64,000 bases of DNA from Streptomyces sp. SID12501 (GCF_010550245.1 NZ_JAAGLU010000028.1:84610-148609); one strand, 5' to 3'. Counted from the first letter of the stretch, positions 8,614 through 18,033 are shown. The notes: generated by a model from the letters alone, not told the origin. Translations and numbers: made by a program.

Positions 8614-9375
8614 ATGTCCAGGAAGCCGGTCCGTCCCGTCCTCGTGGTGATCGCCCACGGCAGCCGCGATCCGCGGCACGCCGCGACGGTGCACGCCCTG
8701 GTACGGCGGGTGCGCTCCCTGCGCCCCGGAGTACGGGTGGAGACCGGCTTCCTGGACTTCAACATCCCTTCCGTACGGGGGGTGTTGGAATCGCTGGCGG
8801 CAGAGGGTGTACAGGATGTCGTGGCCCTGCCCCTGCTGCTGACCCGCGCGTTCCACGCGAAGGCGGACATCCCGGCGGTCCTCCGGGACGCGCCGCCACA
8901 GCTCCGCATCCGCCAGGCGGAGGTGCTGGGCCCGTCACCCCTCCTCCTCTCGGCGCTCGAACGCCGTCTGTACGAGGCAGGGTTGACGCCCACCGACAGG
9001 TCCTCGACCGGGGTCGTGCTGGCCGCGGCGGGGTCCACCGACCCGGAGGCGATCTCGGTGATCGCCGAAATCGCGCGGGAGTGGCGGCACACCGGTTGGT
9101 ACGCCGTACGGCCCGCGTTCGCCTCCGCATCCCTTCCGCGCACCGAGGACGCCGTACGGGAGTTGCGCGACCTGGGCTGCGAGCGCGTCGCGGTCGCGCC
9201 CTATGTTCTCGCCCCCGGATTTCTCCCGGACCGCATCGCGCGGGGCGCGGCCCGAGCGGACGTACTCGCGGACGTCCTGGGACCGGCGCCCGAGGTGGCC
9301 CGGCTGCTGCTGCGGCGGTACACGGAGGCGGCGGTGCGAGTGCCGTTGCCGGGGCGGACAGCAGTCAGCGCGTAG
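8614..9375 (+). CDS. Sirohydrochlorin chelatase (CbiX/SirB type)
   Basis: Inserts a metal, probably Fe2+, into sirohydrochlorin, the last step of siroheme synthesis. It has 253 residues with two similar halves, as in long CbiX/SirB proteins. The first half begins VLVVIAHGSRDPRH, which holds the metal-binding His; the second half contains VAVAPYVLAPGFLPD. Siroheme is the cofactor of the sulfite reductase at the head of this block, so the gene completes the pathway. Its 3' end overlaps the convergent reductase gene by 11 bases. Confidence 0.88.
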   Translation: MSRKPVRPVLVVIAHGSRDPRHAATVHALVRRVRSLRPGVRVETGFLDFNIPSVRGVLESLAAEGVQDVVALPLLLTRAFHAKADIPAVLRDAPPQLRIRQAEVLGPSPLLLSALERRLYEAGLTPTDRSSTGVVLAAAGSTDPEAISVIAEIAREWRHTGWYAVRPAFASASLPRTEDAVRELRDLGCERVAVAPYVLAPGFLPDRIARGAARADVLADVLGPAPEVARLLLRRYTEAAVRVPLPGRTAVSA

Positions 9376-10429
9376 AGGTGTCCCGGTTCGCCGGCCCGGA
9401 ACTGGCCTGGAATGCCTGGCCGGTCTCCATCGCCTCGTCCGCCAGCCGCACCAGCTCCGCGACCGGCATCGAACCCGGCTCTCTGTGCTCCCGCGCGAAG
9501 TCGTTCGCGAGCCGTTGGAGCAGGGCGTTGAGCGGAGTCGGTACGCCGTGCAGCCGTCCCAGGAGCACGATCTCGCCGTTGAGGTAGTCCGCCTCGATGG
9601 TGCCGGTGCCTCGGGTCAGGGACTGCCAGGAGGAGCCGCCGCCTCTCCTGGCCCCGTCCAGCGGCATCAGCGTGATCTTCGTTCCGCGCCGCTCCTTCTG
9701 CTCCTCGACGCTCGCGTACGCGATACCGGCCGCGGCGAGCACGGCAGCGCCTTCAGCGCGGACACGCTCGAAGAACGTCAGGCTCTCGTCGCTGTCGACG
9801 GACCCGACGACCGCCTCCAGCGCGTTGCCCAGGTTGGTGAGCAGCTTGGCGTACTGCCAGCGTGCCACGTCGGCCACGACCGGGGCCTCGAACTCCGCCT
9901 TCTCCAGGTCGGCGCCGATCCGGCTGACGGTGTCGTCGGTGCCGTGCGGGTGGCGGCCGAGGAAGAGGATGCCGGTGAGCGGGGCGCCCGGGGCGGAGAC
10001 GACGCCGGGTTCCTCGTAGGCCGCGGGGAGCCAGACGCAGACGCCGTACACCCGCCGGAAGCGGCGCAGCGCGAGACGCTGGCTCTCCACGCCGTTCTGC
10101 GCGCACAGCAACGGCAGCCGCTCGGCCGCCGTACCGCCGCCCTCTACGGGCACCGGCCCCCAGGCGGCCAGGGCGGCTTCACTGTCCTGTGTCTTGACGG
10201 CGAGGACGAGCACGTCGTCGGCGCGCAGTTCCCCGAGTCCGGCGGGTCCGTCGACGGTCGGGAGGCGGTACGTGTACGTCCCGTCCGGCGTCACCAGCCG
10301 CAGCCCGTGCGCGCTCAGCGCCTCGTACTGTGCACCCCGGGCGACGAGGACGACCTCATGCCCCGCCCCGGCCAGCCGCCCGCCGATGGCACCGCCGACC
10401 GCCCCTGCTCCGACAATGATGTAGCGCAT
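9365..10429 (-). CDS. 2-dehydropantoate 2-reductase family oxidoreductase
   Basis: An NADPH-dependent reductase of the PanE/ApbA family, 354 residues from the ATG at 10429. The N-terminus MRYIIVGAGAVGG is a Rossmann nucleotide-binding loop. The C-terminal helical domain has the family's conserved KLLTNLGNALEAV segment. Pantothenate precursor synthesis is possible, but Streptomyces genomes carry several PanE-like proteins, so the substrate is uncertain. An upstream in-frame start would run into the divergent aldo/keto reductase and is rejected. It converges on the chelatase gene with an 11-base overlap. Confidence 0.88.
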   Translation of the reverse strand: MRYIIVGAGAVGGAIGGRLAGAGHEVVLVARGAQYEALSAHGLRLVTPDGTYTYRLPTVDGPAGLGELRADDVLVLAVKTQDSEAALAAWGPVPVEGGGTAAERLPLLCAQNGVESQRLALRRFRRVYGVCVWLPAAYEEPGVVSAPGAPLTGILFLGRHPHGTDDTVSRIGADLEKAEFEAPVVADVARWQYAKLLTNLGNALEAVVGSVDSDESLTFFERVRAEGAAVLAAAGIAYASVEEQKERRGTKITLMPLDGARRGGGSSWQSLTRGTGTIEADYLNGEIVLLGRLHGVPTPLNALLQRLANDFAREHREPGSMPVAELVRLADEAMETGQAFQASSGPANRDTSTR

Positions 10430-10478
10430 GGCGGCCAGCCTGCCATGGTGCGTGCACCGCACAGGTAGCGTCCGTCGC

Positions 10479-11315
10479 ATGGCTTCGGAAAGTTTCACCA
10501 TCGGCGGCGACTTCACAGTCCGTCGCCTCGGTTACGGCACGGCCCAGCTGACCGGCCCCGGCTACTGGGGCCCTCGTGGCGACCCTGACGACGCGGTGGC
10601 CGTACTGCGCCGGGCCGTCGACCGGGGCGTGACGCTGATCGACACCGCCGACAACTACGGCCCGTCGATCGCCGAGGAACTCGTCGCCGAGGCCCTGTAC
10701 CCGTACCCGGCCGGCGTGTTGGTCGCGACCAAGGGCGGCGTCGTACGGACGGGCCCCGACGCCTGGCACATCGACGGCCGGCCGGAGCGGCTGCGCGCGA
10801 TGTGCGAGGCGAGTCTGCGGCGGCTGCACCGCGACACGATCGACCTGTACCAGCTGCACCGGCTCGACCCGCGCGTCCCGATGGCCGAACAGCTGGGCAC
10901 CCTCGACGAGTTGCGCGCGGAGGGCAAGATCCGGCACATCGGCCTCGACTCGGTGACGGTCGAAGAGCTGGTCGTGGCGCGGGAGTTGACGTCGATCGCG
11001 TCCGTCCAGAACCGCTATAACCTCCTCGACCGCTCCTCCGAGCCGCTGCTGGAGCTGTGCGAGGCGCACGGCATCGCGTTCCTGCCGTGGTTTCCGCTGG
11101 GCAACGGCGAGTTGGCGGCCGACCCGGTGTGCGCGGAGATCGCCGCCACGCACGGAGCGACCCCGGCCCAGGTCGCGCTGGCCTGGCTGCTGCACCGCTC
11201 CCCGGTGCTCTGCCCGACCCCGGGCACGGGCTCCCTCGTACACCTGGAGGAGAACCTGGATGCCGGGACCGTACAACTGTCGGGCGCCGAACTGGCTCGC
11301 CTGGACCGGCGGTAG
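10479..11315 (+). CDS. Aldo/keto reductase
   Basis: NADPH-dependent carbonyl reductase with a TIM-barrel fold; 278 residues from the ATG at 10479. The catalytic Asp-Tyr pair is in DTADNYGPS (about residues 48-56), Lys in ATKGGV and His in LYQLHRLD. It is divergent from the PanE-like gene with a 49-base gap. The natural substrate is not predictable. The start was placed at MASESFTIGG because the preceding 17 residues of the longer frame look non-conserved. Confidence 0.9.
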   Translation: MASESFTIGGDFTVRRLGYGTAQLTGPGYWGPRGDPDDAVAVLRRAVDRGVTLIDTADNYGPSIAEELVAEALYPYPAGVLVATKGGVVRTGPDAWHIDGRPERLRAMCEASLRRLHRDTIDLYQLHRLDPRVPMAEQLGTLDELRAEGKIRHIGLDSVTVEELVVARELTSIASVQNRYNLLDRSSEPLLELCEAHGIAFLPWFPLGNGELAADPVCAEIAATHGATPAQVALAWLLHRSPVLCPTPGTGSLVHLEENLDAGTVQLSGAELARLDRR

Positions 11316-11342
11316 GTCAGTGGCTCGGGGTCAGTGGCTCGG
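11315..11342. repeat. 14-bp tandem repeat between convergent genes
   Basis: GGTCAGTGGCTCGG occurs twice in a row directly after the aldo/keto reductase stop and is followed by GGTCACTGA. The TCAGTG and CACTGA parts can pair, so the block could form a short hairpin between the two convergent genes. Confidence 0.6.
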
Positions 11343-11344
11343 GG

Positions 11345-11749
11345 TCACTGAACGGAGTCGCCGAACGGAGTCGCCTGGTGGAAGTACAGCAGCCAGCCGC
11401 CGTCCTCGGTGTTCCGCCGCCACAGTGAACTCCGGTGGGCGCGGCGGCCGTTGCTCTCGGTGTCGAAGGTGAGGTGGACCAGGTCGGGCGCGAGGCGTAC
11501 GCCCTTCATGTGCGAGACGGCGATGGGGCGGGCGCCCGGTTCGGTGGTCGCGGCGAGGGACGCGATGATCGACGCCCGGTCCCAGTGCCGCCCCGAGGCG
11601 CCGAACTCGTGGAACCCGGGGTGCAGCAGCGCCCCGGTCAGCTCGGGCGAGCGGCGGACCTCCGGGTCGAGCAGCTGTAGCTCGGCCTCGATGGCGGCCT
11701 CCACGGCGGGGTCGCGCTCCCGGGCACGGTTGAAGTCGCGGTCGGGCAT
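11345..11749 (-). CDS. NTF2-like (SnoaL/DUF4440) domain protein
   Basis: A 134-residue single-domain protein of the NTF2-like fold. The domain starts around AIEAELQLLDPEVRRS and continues through SSLWRRNTEDGGWLLYFHQ, the typical final strand pair of DUF4440 proteins. Such proteins bind small hydrophobic ligands or act as small isomerases or hydrolases; no specific role can be assigned. The ATG at 11749 lies 8 bases after a GGAGG. A GTG three codons earlier would overlap the DUF1697 stop. It is probably co-transcribed with the DUF1697 gene. Confidence 0.8.
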   Translation of the reverse strand: MPDRDFNRARERDPAVEAAIEAELQLLDPEVRRSPELTGALLHPGFHEFGASGRHWDRASIIASLAATTEPGARPIAVSHMKGVRLAPDLVHLTFDTESNGRRAHRSSLWRRNTEDGGWLLYFHQATPFGDSVQ

Positions 11750-11754
11750 CGGTT

Positions 11755-12336
11755 TCACCTCCCCCGGGTCTCGTCCTCGGTCAACTCCACCAGCTTCACG
11801 ACGGTGTTCCAGTTGCGGGTGGTCGCGATCAGGCCTTTCAGGTACCGGGGCTTGGCGAGCTGCTCGGCGAGCCTGGAGCGGCCGAGTCCGTCGGGTGCGT
11901 ACAGGTACAGCGCGCGGTCGCCGAGCCTGAACTCCTCGGGGAGGTGGGCGGCCTGGTCGATGTCCGCGAAGCGGGCCTCGTCGACGGGCACGGAGAAGTA
12001 GGTGACGTGGAGCTGCTTGGCCTCCAACTCGGCTGCGGGGAAGGGGCAGTTGTCCTTGATCGCCCGCAGGTGGGTGTGGTCGCGCACGATCACGTCGACG
12101 GTGAATCCGAAGTGCCGCGCGATGGCCTTCGCGATCTCCCCGGCGAGGGACTCCTCGTCCCCGTGACCGGCGGCGAACACGGCGTTGCCGCTCTGGAGGT
12201 AGGTCCGCACGTCGTCGTACCCGAGACCCTCGAGCAGGGTGCGCAGCTCGGCCATCGGGACCTTCTTGTTGCCGCCCACGTTGATGCCGCGCAACAGCGC
12301 CGCGTAGGTCGTCGTCGCGTGCTCACCTGTCGTCAT
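11755..12336 (-). CDS. DUF1697 family protein
   Basis: A 193-residue protein with the DUF1697 hallmarks: YAALLRGINVGGNKKVPM near the N-terminus, YLQSGNAVF, and TRNWNTVVKL near the C-terminus. The biochemical function of this family is unknown to me. The ATG at 12336 is taken as the start; a GTG two codons earlier is also possible. The NTF2-like gene follows within a few bases, so the two form a likely pair. Confidence 0.88.
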   Translation of the reverse strand: MTTGEHATTTYAALLRGINVGGNKKVPMAELRTLLEGLGYDDVRTYLQSGNAVFAAGHGDEESLAGEIAKAIARHFGFTVDVIVRDHTHLRAIKDNCPFPAAELEAKQLHVTYFSVPVDEARFADIDQAAHLPEEFRLGDRALYLYAPDGLGRSRLAEQLAKPRYLKGLIATTRNWNTVVKLVELTEDETRGR

Positions 12337-12342
12337 CCGCAC

Positions 12343-12572
12343 ACCATAGGGCGGCCCGCTGACAGTCCCCCTGATGAACCACCCCGAGATCGACTTTTAG
12401 ATGTAGGGGGCCAGTGTCCTACCCAGTGGGGAGACACCGGCATCCGACGGGAGTACTTCGGCCGACCGCACCTCACCGGCGAGCACGAGGAGATGCTCTT
12501 ACCCAGCCCATACCTTCGAAATGAAAGGTGATGGCAGGGGGCTGTCACCTCATACGAGGGGGCAAGCCGGTC
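12343..12572. promoter_or_regulatory. Divergent intergenic region before the MMPL gene
   Basis: 230 bases between the divergent DUF1697 and MMPL genes. It contains GTAGG and CCTAC arms (12403-12422) and, near 12509-12526, an imperfect inverted repeat ACCTT...AAGGT just before the MMPL start. The latter is a plausible repressor site, since exporters of this kind are often controlled by a TetR protein, but the match is weak. No coding sequence was recognised here. Confidence 0.3.
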
Positions 12573-14834
12573 ATGGGGAACGGAAAAACGCGGGTACGGG
12601 GCATAGCCGCCCGGGCCGGTGGGTGGAGTGCCCAGCATCGCTGGGCGGCCGTCGGGATCTGGGTGCTGTTCGTCGTCCTGGCGATGGGGCTCGGCTCTGC
12701 CGCCGGCAGCGTCGAGGTCAAGGAGAGCGACCAGCTGGGGGGCGAGACCCACACTGCCGCCAAGATCATCGAGGATGCCGGGATCGACGAACCCGCGAGC
12801 GAGACCGTCCTCGTCCAGGCGAAGGGCGCGAGCGTAAAGGCCACGGACGCGGCGTTCCGGACCGCCGTCGCCGACGTCATGAAGGCGGTCGACGGGACCG
12901 GCAAGGTCACGGACGTCCAGTCGCCGTACGACACGGGCACCCTCTCGAAGGACGGGCGCAGCGCACTCGTCCAGTTCGACATGCGGGGTGACGCCGAGAC
13001 GGCGGGCGACCGGGTCGAGCCGGTGTTGAAGGCCGTCGCGGACGTCCAGAAGGAACACTCGGAGCTGCGGATCGAGGAGATCGGCGGCGCCAGTATGAAC
13101 AAGACGTTCGACGACGCCTTCGGTGACGACTTCAAGAAGGCCGAGCTGTCCGCCGTACCGGTGGCCCTCGGTATTCTGCTGATCGCGTTCGGCGCGCTGG
13201 TCGCGGCGCTGCTGCCGGTGGCACTGGCGGTCACCGCGATCATGGCGACGATGGGCCTGATGGGCCTCGTCAGCCACCTCCAGCCGATGGACGACACCGC
13301 CAGTTCCGTGATGCTGCTCGTCGGCCTCGCCGTCGGCGTCGACTACTGCCTGTTCTATCTGCGCCGGGAGCGCGAGGAGCGGGAGGCGGGCCGCAGTCCG
13401 GAGGCCGCGCTCCAGATCGCCGCGGCGACCAGTGGCCGCGCGATCATCGTCTCCGGTGTCACGGTGTGCGTGGCGATGGCGGGCATGCTGTTCACCGGGC
13501 TCGCCACGTTCGAGGCGATGGGACTGGCCTCGCTGATGGTCGTGGCGGTCGCCATGGTCGGCTCGGTGACGGTCCTTCCGGCGCTGCTGTCGCTGCTCGG
13601 TGAGCGGGTCGAGAAGGGCCGGATCCCGTTCCTGCACCGGGACAAGCGACGCAAGAACGGCAACGGCGGCAAGGCCGACGGGGAGAGCCGTTTCTGGACG
13701 GCCGTGCTGAAGGTCGTACTCGCCAGGCCGGCCATCTCACTGGTCGTGGCGGCCGGTGCGCTGCTCGCCGTGGCCGCGCCCGCGCTCGGTATGAAGACCC
13801 AGAACCTCACCCTGGACCAGGAGTTCGGCGACTCGCTGCCGATCGTCGGTACCTACAACCGTGTCAACGACGCGTTCCCCGGCGGCTCCGACCCCGCCGA
13901 AGTGATCGTCAAGGCACGGGACATCAACGCGGCCGACGTGAAGGCCGCGCTCGCCGACTTCCGTGAACTGGCGATCAGTTCGGGCGCCTCGCGCGGCCCG
14001 GTGGACATCAAGCTGCACGACGCCGAGAACATCGCCTTCGTGTACGTCCCGCTGGTCGGCGGCTCCGACCTGGACAAGGCGGGCGAGAGCCTGGACAAGC
14101 TCCGCGACGAGGTACGCCCCGCCACACTCGGCAAGGTCGACGGCGTCGAGGCGCCGATCACCGGGCAGGTCGCGGGCTCGAAGGACTTCAACGACCAGCT
14201 GGCCGGCGCGGTCGCCCCGGTCTTCGCCTTCGTCGTCGTGTTCGCCTTCCTGCTGATGCTCCTGTCGTTCCGCTCGCTGACGATCGCGATCACGTCGATC
14301 GTGCTCAACCTGCTCTCGGTCGGGGCTGCTTACGGCATCCTGGTCGCCGTCTTCCAGCACGGCTGGGGCGCGTCGCTGGTGGGCGCGGAGGGCGTGGGCG
14401 CCATCATCACCTGGCTGCCGCTGTTCCTGTTCGTGATCCTGTTCGGCCTGTCGATGGACTACCACGTGTTCGTCGTCTCCCGTATCCGCGAGGCGCACCT
14501 GCGGGGCCGTACGACGAAGGACGCGATCCAGCACGGGGTGGTCACCACGGCCGGGGTCGTCACCAGTGCCGCCGTCATCATGGTCGCCGTGTTCGCCATC
14601 TTCGGGACACTGTCGATGCAGTCCATGAAGCAGATGGGTGTGGGCCTCGCGGCTGCGGTGCTCATCGACGCGACGATCATCCGGGGTGTGCTGCTGCCCG
14701 CGGTGATGGCCCTGCTCGGCGAGCGCAACTGGTACTTCCCGAAGTGGCTGAACCGGCTGCCGGACCTGACGCACGACGAGGCTCCCGAGGCGGTTGCGCC
14801 GACAGTGGAGGGCGACGAACGGATCAGGGTCTGA
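12573..14834 (+). CDS. MMPL/RND family membrane transporter
   Basis: An integral membrane exporter of the MMPL type, 753 residues with about 12 membrane segments in two halves, each preceded by a large extracytoplasmic loop. Conserved parts include MLLVGLAVGVDYCLFYLRRERE in the first half and LFGLSMDYHVFVVSRIREA in the second, holding the membrane Asp-Tyr residues thought to relay protons. The ATG at 12573 is chosen; a start 15 codons earlier gives a non-conserved extension. MMPL proteins export lipids or small molecules; the cargo here is unknown. A strong hairpin terminator follows. Confidence 0.9.
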   Translation: MGNGKTRVRGIAARAGGWSAQHRWAAVGIWVLFVVLAMGLGSAAGSVEVKESDQLGGETHTAAKIIEDAGIDEPASETVLVQAKGASVKATDAAFRTAVADVMKAVDGTGKVTDVQSPYDTGTLSKDGRSALVQFDMRGDAETAGDRVEPVLKAVADVQKEHSELRIEEIGGASMNKTFDDAFGDDFKKAELSAVPVALGILLIAFGALVAALLPVALAVTAIMATMGLMGLVSHLQPMDDTASSVMLLVGLAVGVDYCLFYLRREREEREAGRSPEAALQIAAATSGRAIIVSGVTVCVAMAGMLFTGLATFEAMGLASLMVVAVAMVGSVTVLPALLSLLGERVEKGRIPFLHRDKRRKNGNGGKADGESRFWTAVLKVVLARPAISLVVAAGALLAVAAPALGMKTQNLTLDQEFGDSLPIVGTYNRVNDAFPGGSDPAEVIVKARDINAADVKAALADFRELAISSGASRGPVDIKLHDAENIAFVYVPLVGGSDLDKAGESLDKLRDEVRPATLGKVDGVEAPITGQVAGSKDFNDQLAGAVAPVFAFVVVFAFLLMLLSFRSLTIAITSIVLNLLSVGAAYGILVAVFQHGWGASLVGAEGVGAIITWLPLFLFVILFGLSMDYHVFVVSRIREAHLRGRTTKDAIQHGVVTTAGVVTSAAVIMVAVFAIFGTLSMQSMKQMGVGLAAAVLIDATIIRGVLLPAVMALLGERNWYFPKWLNRLPDLTHDEAPEAVAPTVEGDERIRV

Positions 14835-14866
14835 CCGACCTGATCCACTCTCGATCTCCCTCCGAG

Positions 14867-14903
14867 GAGGGCCCGTTGGTCGCTGGGGAGCCAACGGGCC
14901 CTC
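14867..14903 (+). terminator. Intrinsic terminator after the MMPL gene
   Basis: A perfect 13-bp stem (GAGGGCCCGTTGG paired with CCAACGGGCCCTC) with an 11-base loop, 32 bases past the MMPL stop. It is followed by TTCCCGTT rather than a clean T-run, as is common in Streptomyces. Confidence 0.85.
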
Positions 14904-15098
14904 TTCCCGTTCATGTCGTGCGTGCGGTCGACAGCTCGGTCTCGGTCGGACCGACGGCCCGCCGGGTGCCGCCGGTGCGAATGCGACACTGACCGGCGGA
15001 TGGCGTGAACCCGACGTCGTTCGCGGATGTACATGGGCATACACAGCCGTGCACAGCCGGACTCAGTTGGTTACGAGTGACTGCGCGGAAGGCGGACG

Positions 15099-15965
15099 AT
15101 GGACGAGGCACAGGCCCGGGACGTACTGGCCACGGCGGGCGTACTGCCCGGCACGGCGTCGGACGCACGGCTCCTCGCCCTGGGCGAGAACGCGGTGTTC
15201 GCCGCCGGTGACCTGGTCGTCAAGGTGGGCCGCGACGCCGAACTCCTCGACCGTGCACGGCGGGAACTGGACATCGCGCACTGGCTCGCCGAGGCGGACG
15301 TCCCGGCGGTACGCGCGGTCGACCCGAAGGCGCGCCTCGTCGAGGGCCACCCGGTGACGGTGTGGCACCGGCTGCCCGATCCCGTACGCCCCGCCGGCCC
15401 CCGGGACCTGGCCGAACTGCTGCGGATCGTGCACGCCCTGCCGCTCCCCCGCTCCTTCGCGTTGCCGCCCCGTGAGCTCCTGGGCGGCGTCGAACGCTGG
15501 CTGCGGCTCGCGGGCGACGCGATCGACCCGGCGGACGCGGCGTATCTGCGCGAGCGCCGAGACGGTTTCGCCACGGCCGCCGCCGCGCTCACCCCGTACC
15601 TGCCGCCGGGCCCGATCCACGGCGACGCGCTCCCCCGCAACGTCCACATCGGCCCCGGCGGCCCGGTCCTGGTCGACCTGGAGACCTTCTCCGCCGACCT
15701 GCGCGAACACGACCTGGTGGTCATGGCTCTGTCCCACGACCGATACGCCCTCCCTGCCGAGTCCTACGACGCGTTCACGGAGGCGTACGGGTGGGACGTG
15801 CGGGAGTGGGAGGGGTGCGGGACACTCCGCGGGGCGCGGGAGACGGCGAGCTGTGCGTGGGTTGCCCAGCATGCGCCTGCCAATCCGAAGGCGTTGGCTG
15901 AGTTCTCGCGGCGGGTGGGGTCTTTGCGGGAGGGGGATTCGACTGTGCGGTGGTATCCGTTTTGA
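15099..15965 (+). CDS. Aminoglycoside phosphotransferase-fold kinase
   Basis: A 288-residue member of the APH/choline kinase fold. The catalytic loop is HGDALPRNV (about residues 181-189) and the metal-binding Asp lies in LVDLETFS, where the usual DWE/DFD is DLE. The lysine of the N-lobe is in LVVKVG. A FAD-like or drug substrate is not evident, and no resistance role should be assumed. The 264-base gap upstream contains the MMPL terminator and a short duplication near 15040-15060, but no gene. Confidence 0.82.
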   Translation: MDEAQARDVLATAGVLPGTASDARLLALGENAVFAAGDLVVKVGRDAELLDRARRELDIAHWLAEADVPAVRAVDPKARLVEGHPVTVWHRLPDPVRPAGPRDLAELLRIVHALPLPRSFALPPRELLGGVERWLRLAGDAIDPADAAYLRERRDGFATAAAALTPYLPPGPIHGDALPRNVHIGPGGPVLVDLETFSADLREHDLVVMALSHDRYALPAESYDAFTEAYGWDVREWEGCGTLRGARETASCAWVAQHAPANPKALAEFSRRVGSLREGDSTVRWYPF

Positions 15966-15984
15966 GCGCCTGTTGAGTTTTGGC

Positions 15985-16047
15985 TTGCTGTTGGTCTGGC
16001 GGCTGCGGGTTGTCTGTGGCTTGTCGCGCAGTTCCCCGCGCCCCTAA
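15985..16047. repeat. Streptomyces intergenic repeat fragment
   Basis: Sequence between the kinase stop and the LysR stop reads GGCTTGTCGCGCAGTTCCCC with flanks that I recognise as a very common intergenic element in Streptomyces genomes. It ends exactly at the LysR stop codon and can form small GC-rich hairpins, so it may serve as a bidirectional terminator. Confidence 0.6.
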
Positions 16048-16955
16048 GCGAGCTGGTCCTCGGCCTGGATTTTCTGTGCTGCTCGGCGCAGTTCCTCCAG
16101 TACCGTTCGTACCGCTCTTCGGGCCGTTCGTTCCGGGCGGTGGAGGGCGTCGATTCGGCGTCTGGCCTGGATGCCGCTGAGGGGCTTGAGGACGAGGGCG
16201 GGGTGTGGGCGCGAGGTCCAGCGGGGCATCAGCGCGAGGCCTCCTCCGGCGGCCACCACCTCCGCCGCCACCGCGAACTCGTTGATGCGATGGGCGAGAC
16301 GGGGCCGGCGGCCCGCCGCGGTGGCGATGGCCTCGATCGTCGCCATGATCGGGAAGCCGTCGTGTACGGCGATCCAGGGCTGGTCGGCCACATCGCCGGG
16401 AGTCAGCCGTCGTCTGGCGGCGAGCGGATGGTCGGCGGGCATGGCCACGTCGAGGGGTTCGCGCAGCAGCGGTGTCGCCGTCACCGTGCGCGGCCAGGGC
16501 GCGGCGTGATCCAGACGGTGAGCGAGGACGAGGTCGTACTCCCTGGTCAGCGCCGGGAAGTCGTCCTGCGTCACATCCTCGTCGGCCAGCGCGAGCACCG
16601 GCCCGTCCGGTCCGGCGAGGGCCCGCAGCAGCAGCGGGAAGAACGCGGCGCCCGCACTGTGGAACGCCGCCACGGACACCTCCCCGTCCGGCCGGTCCAG
16701 GAACTCCTCGACGGTGTGCCGGGCCCGCGCCAGCGCCGACTCCACCTCGGTCGCCGCGCCCGCCAGCGCCTGCCCGGCGTCGGTCAGCACCAGACGGCGC
16801 CCCTGTCGCTCGGTGAGCGGGACCGGGATGGCGCGCTGGAGCAGCCGCAGTTGCTGGGAGATCGCCGAGGGCGTGACGAGCAGCGCGTCGGCGACCGCGG
16901 TGACGCTGCCCAGCTCGCCGAGTTCGCGCAGGATCCGCAGCTGACGTTCGTCCAT
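16044..16955 (-). CDS. LysR family transcriptional regulator
   Basis: A 303-residue LysR-type regulator. The N-terminal winged helix-turn-helix spans about residues 1-60 (LRILRELGELGSVTAVADAL, then SQQLRLLQ), followed by a periplasmic-binding-like effector domain from about residue 90. It is divergent from the EamA exporter gene across a 94-base region with a palindromic A/T-rich site, which suggests it controls that exporter. The effector is unknown. Confidence 0.92.
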   Translation of the reverse strand: MDERQLRILRELGELGSVTAVADALLVTPSAISQQLRLLQRAIPVPLTERQGRRLVLTDAGQALAGAATEVESALARARHTVEEFLDRPDGEVSVAAFHSAGAAFFPLLLRALAGPDGPVLALADEDVTQDDFPALTREYDLVLAHRLDHAAPWPRTVTATPLLREPLDVAMPADHPLAARRRLTPGDVADQPWIAVHDGFPIMATIEAIATAAGRRPRLAHRINEFAVAAEVVAAGGGLALMPRWTSRPHPALVLKPLSGIQARRRIDALHRPERTARRAVRTVLEELRRAAQKIQAEDQLA

Positions 16956-16986
16956 GGGGCCAGTGTAGGCGGATGATGTAGGGAAA

Positions 16987-17003
16987 CTAAAAGATCGTTT
17001 AAG
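16987..17003. promoter_or_regulatory. Putative LysR operator
   Basis: CTAAAAGATCGTTTAAG is an imperfect palindrome centred on GATC in an otherwise GC-rich intergenic region, between the divergent LysR and EamA genes. Its size and A/T content fit a LysR-type T-N11-A box, read directly but not tested. Confidence 0.45.
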
Positions 17004-17049
17004 AAGTTGGCTCTGGCCTTCAGGGTTGCTGCCGGTGCACCGTAGTCGC

Positions 17050-18033
17050 GTGTCCGACTCCCGCCGTACCGACGCGGTACTCCTCCTTGTCGCGCTTGTC
17101 TGGGGTTCCAGTTACCTGTCCGCCCAGACGGCCACCTCCGCCCTGCCCGTCCTCGTGGTCCTTTTCGCGCGGTACGCCCTCTCCGCGCTCGCCTGTCTCG
17201 GCCTGGTGGCCGCCGGACAGGGGAAGGAACGTGAGCGGGGCGGCGGCTTTCGCCTGTGGACCCGGGAGGAGGTGCGGGCCGGGCTGCCGCTCGGGCTCAC
17301 GCAGGCCGCCGTCCTCGTCGTGGAGACGTACGGGGTCGCCCACACCACCGCCGCCAACGCGGGGCTGATCATCAGCCTGACCATCGTGCTCACCCCTCTC
17401 CTCGACCGCGCCGGACACCCCGGCGGACTGCCCCCGGCCTTCTACGCCGCCGCCGGCGTCTGCGTCCTCGCCGTTGGCCTGCTGATGTCCGGCAACGGTT
17501 TTCACGCTCCGCGTCTCGGTGACCTGCTGATGCTGGGCGCGGCGCTGATACGGGCGGTCCACGTCGCCCTGGTCGGCCGCCTGACCACAGGCCGGCCGAT
17601 CCGTCCCCTTCACCTCACGACACTCCAGACCGTGATCGGCACGGCTCTGTTCCTGCCGGCCGCCGCTCCCGACCTGTCGGCGCTCGTCCGGGCCGACTCC
17701 GGGACGTGGACGCAGTTGCTCTATCTCGCCCTGTTCTGCAGCGTGTTCGCGTTCCTCGCCCAGACGTGGGCCGTGCAGCGCACCTCGGCGAGCCGGGCCA
17801 GCCTGCTGCTGGGTACGGAGCCGATCTGGGCCGCCGCGATCGGGATCGCCCTGGGCGGCGAGCATCTGACGCCGCTCACGGCGTTGGGCGCGATGCTCAT
17901 GGTCACGGGCACGTACTGGGGCCAGTCGGTGGAACGCGCCCACCGGGCGACCCAGGCCAGGTTGCTCGCCCCCGCCGCCCCTACCCGTCCCATCCCTGAG
18001 GGCTCCGCCCCCAGACCCCCGCTACGGCCCTGA
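17050..18033 (+). CDS. EamA/DMT family transporter
   Basis: A ten-helix drug/metabolite transporter, about 327 residues. Two EamA repeats are visible: the first from LVALVWGSSYLSAQ, the second ending near GAMLMVTGTYWGQS. The start is uncertain: GTG at 17050, GTG at 17035 and TTG at 17026 are in frame and none has a clear ribosome binding site. The last 20 or so codons run into a dispersed Streptomyces repeat, so the C-terminus (PEGSAPRPPLRP) is probably repeat-derived. Divergent from the LysR gene. Confidence 0.88.
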   Translation: MSDSRRTDAVLLLVALVWGSSYLSAQTATSALPVLVVLFARYALSALACLGLVAAGQGKERERGGGFRLWTREEVRAGLPLGLTQAAVLVVETYGVAHTTAANAGLIISLTIVLTPLLDRAGHPGGLPPAFYAAAGVCVLAVGLLMSGNGFHAPRLGDLLMLGAALIRAVHVALVGRLTTGRPIRPLHLTTLQTVIGTALFLPAAAPDLSALVRADSGTWTQLLYLALFCSVFAFLAQTWAVQRTSASRASLLLGTEPIWAAAIGIALGGEHLTPLTALGAMLMVTGTYWGQSVERAHRATQARLLAPAAPTRPIPEGSAPRPPLRP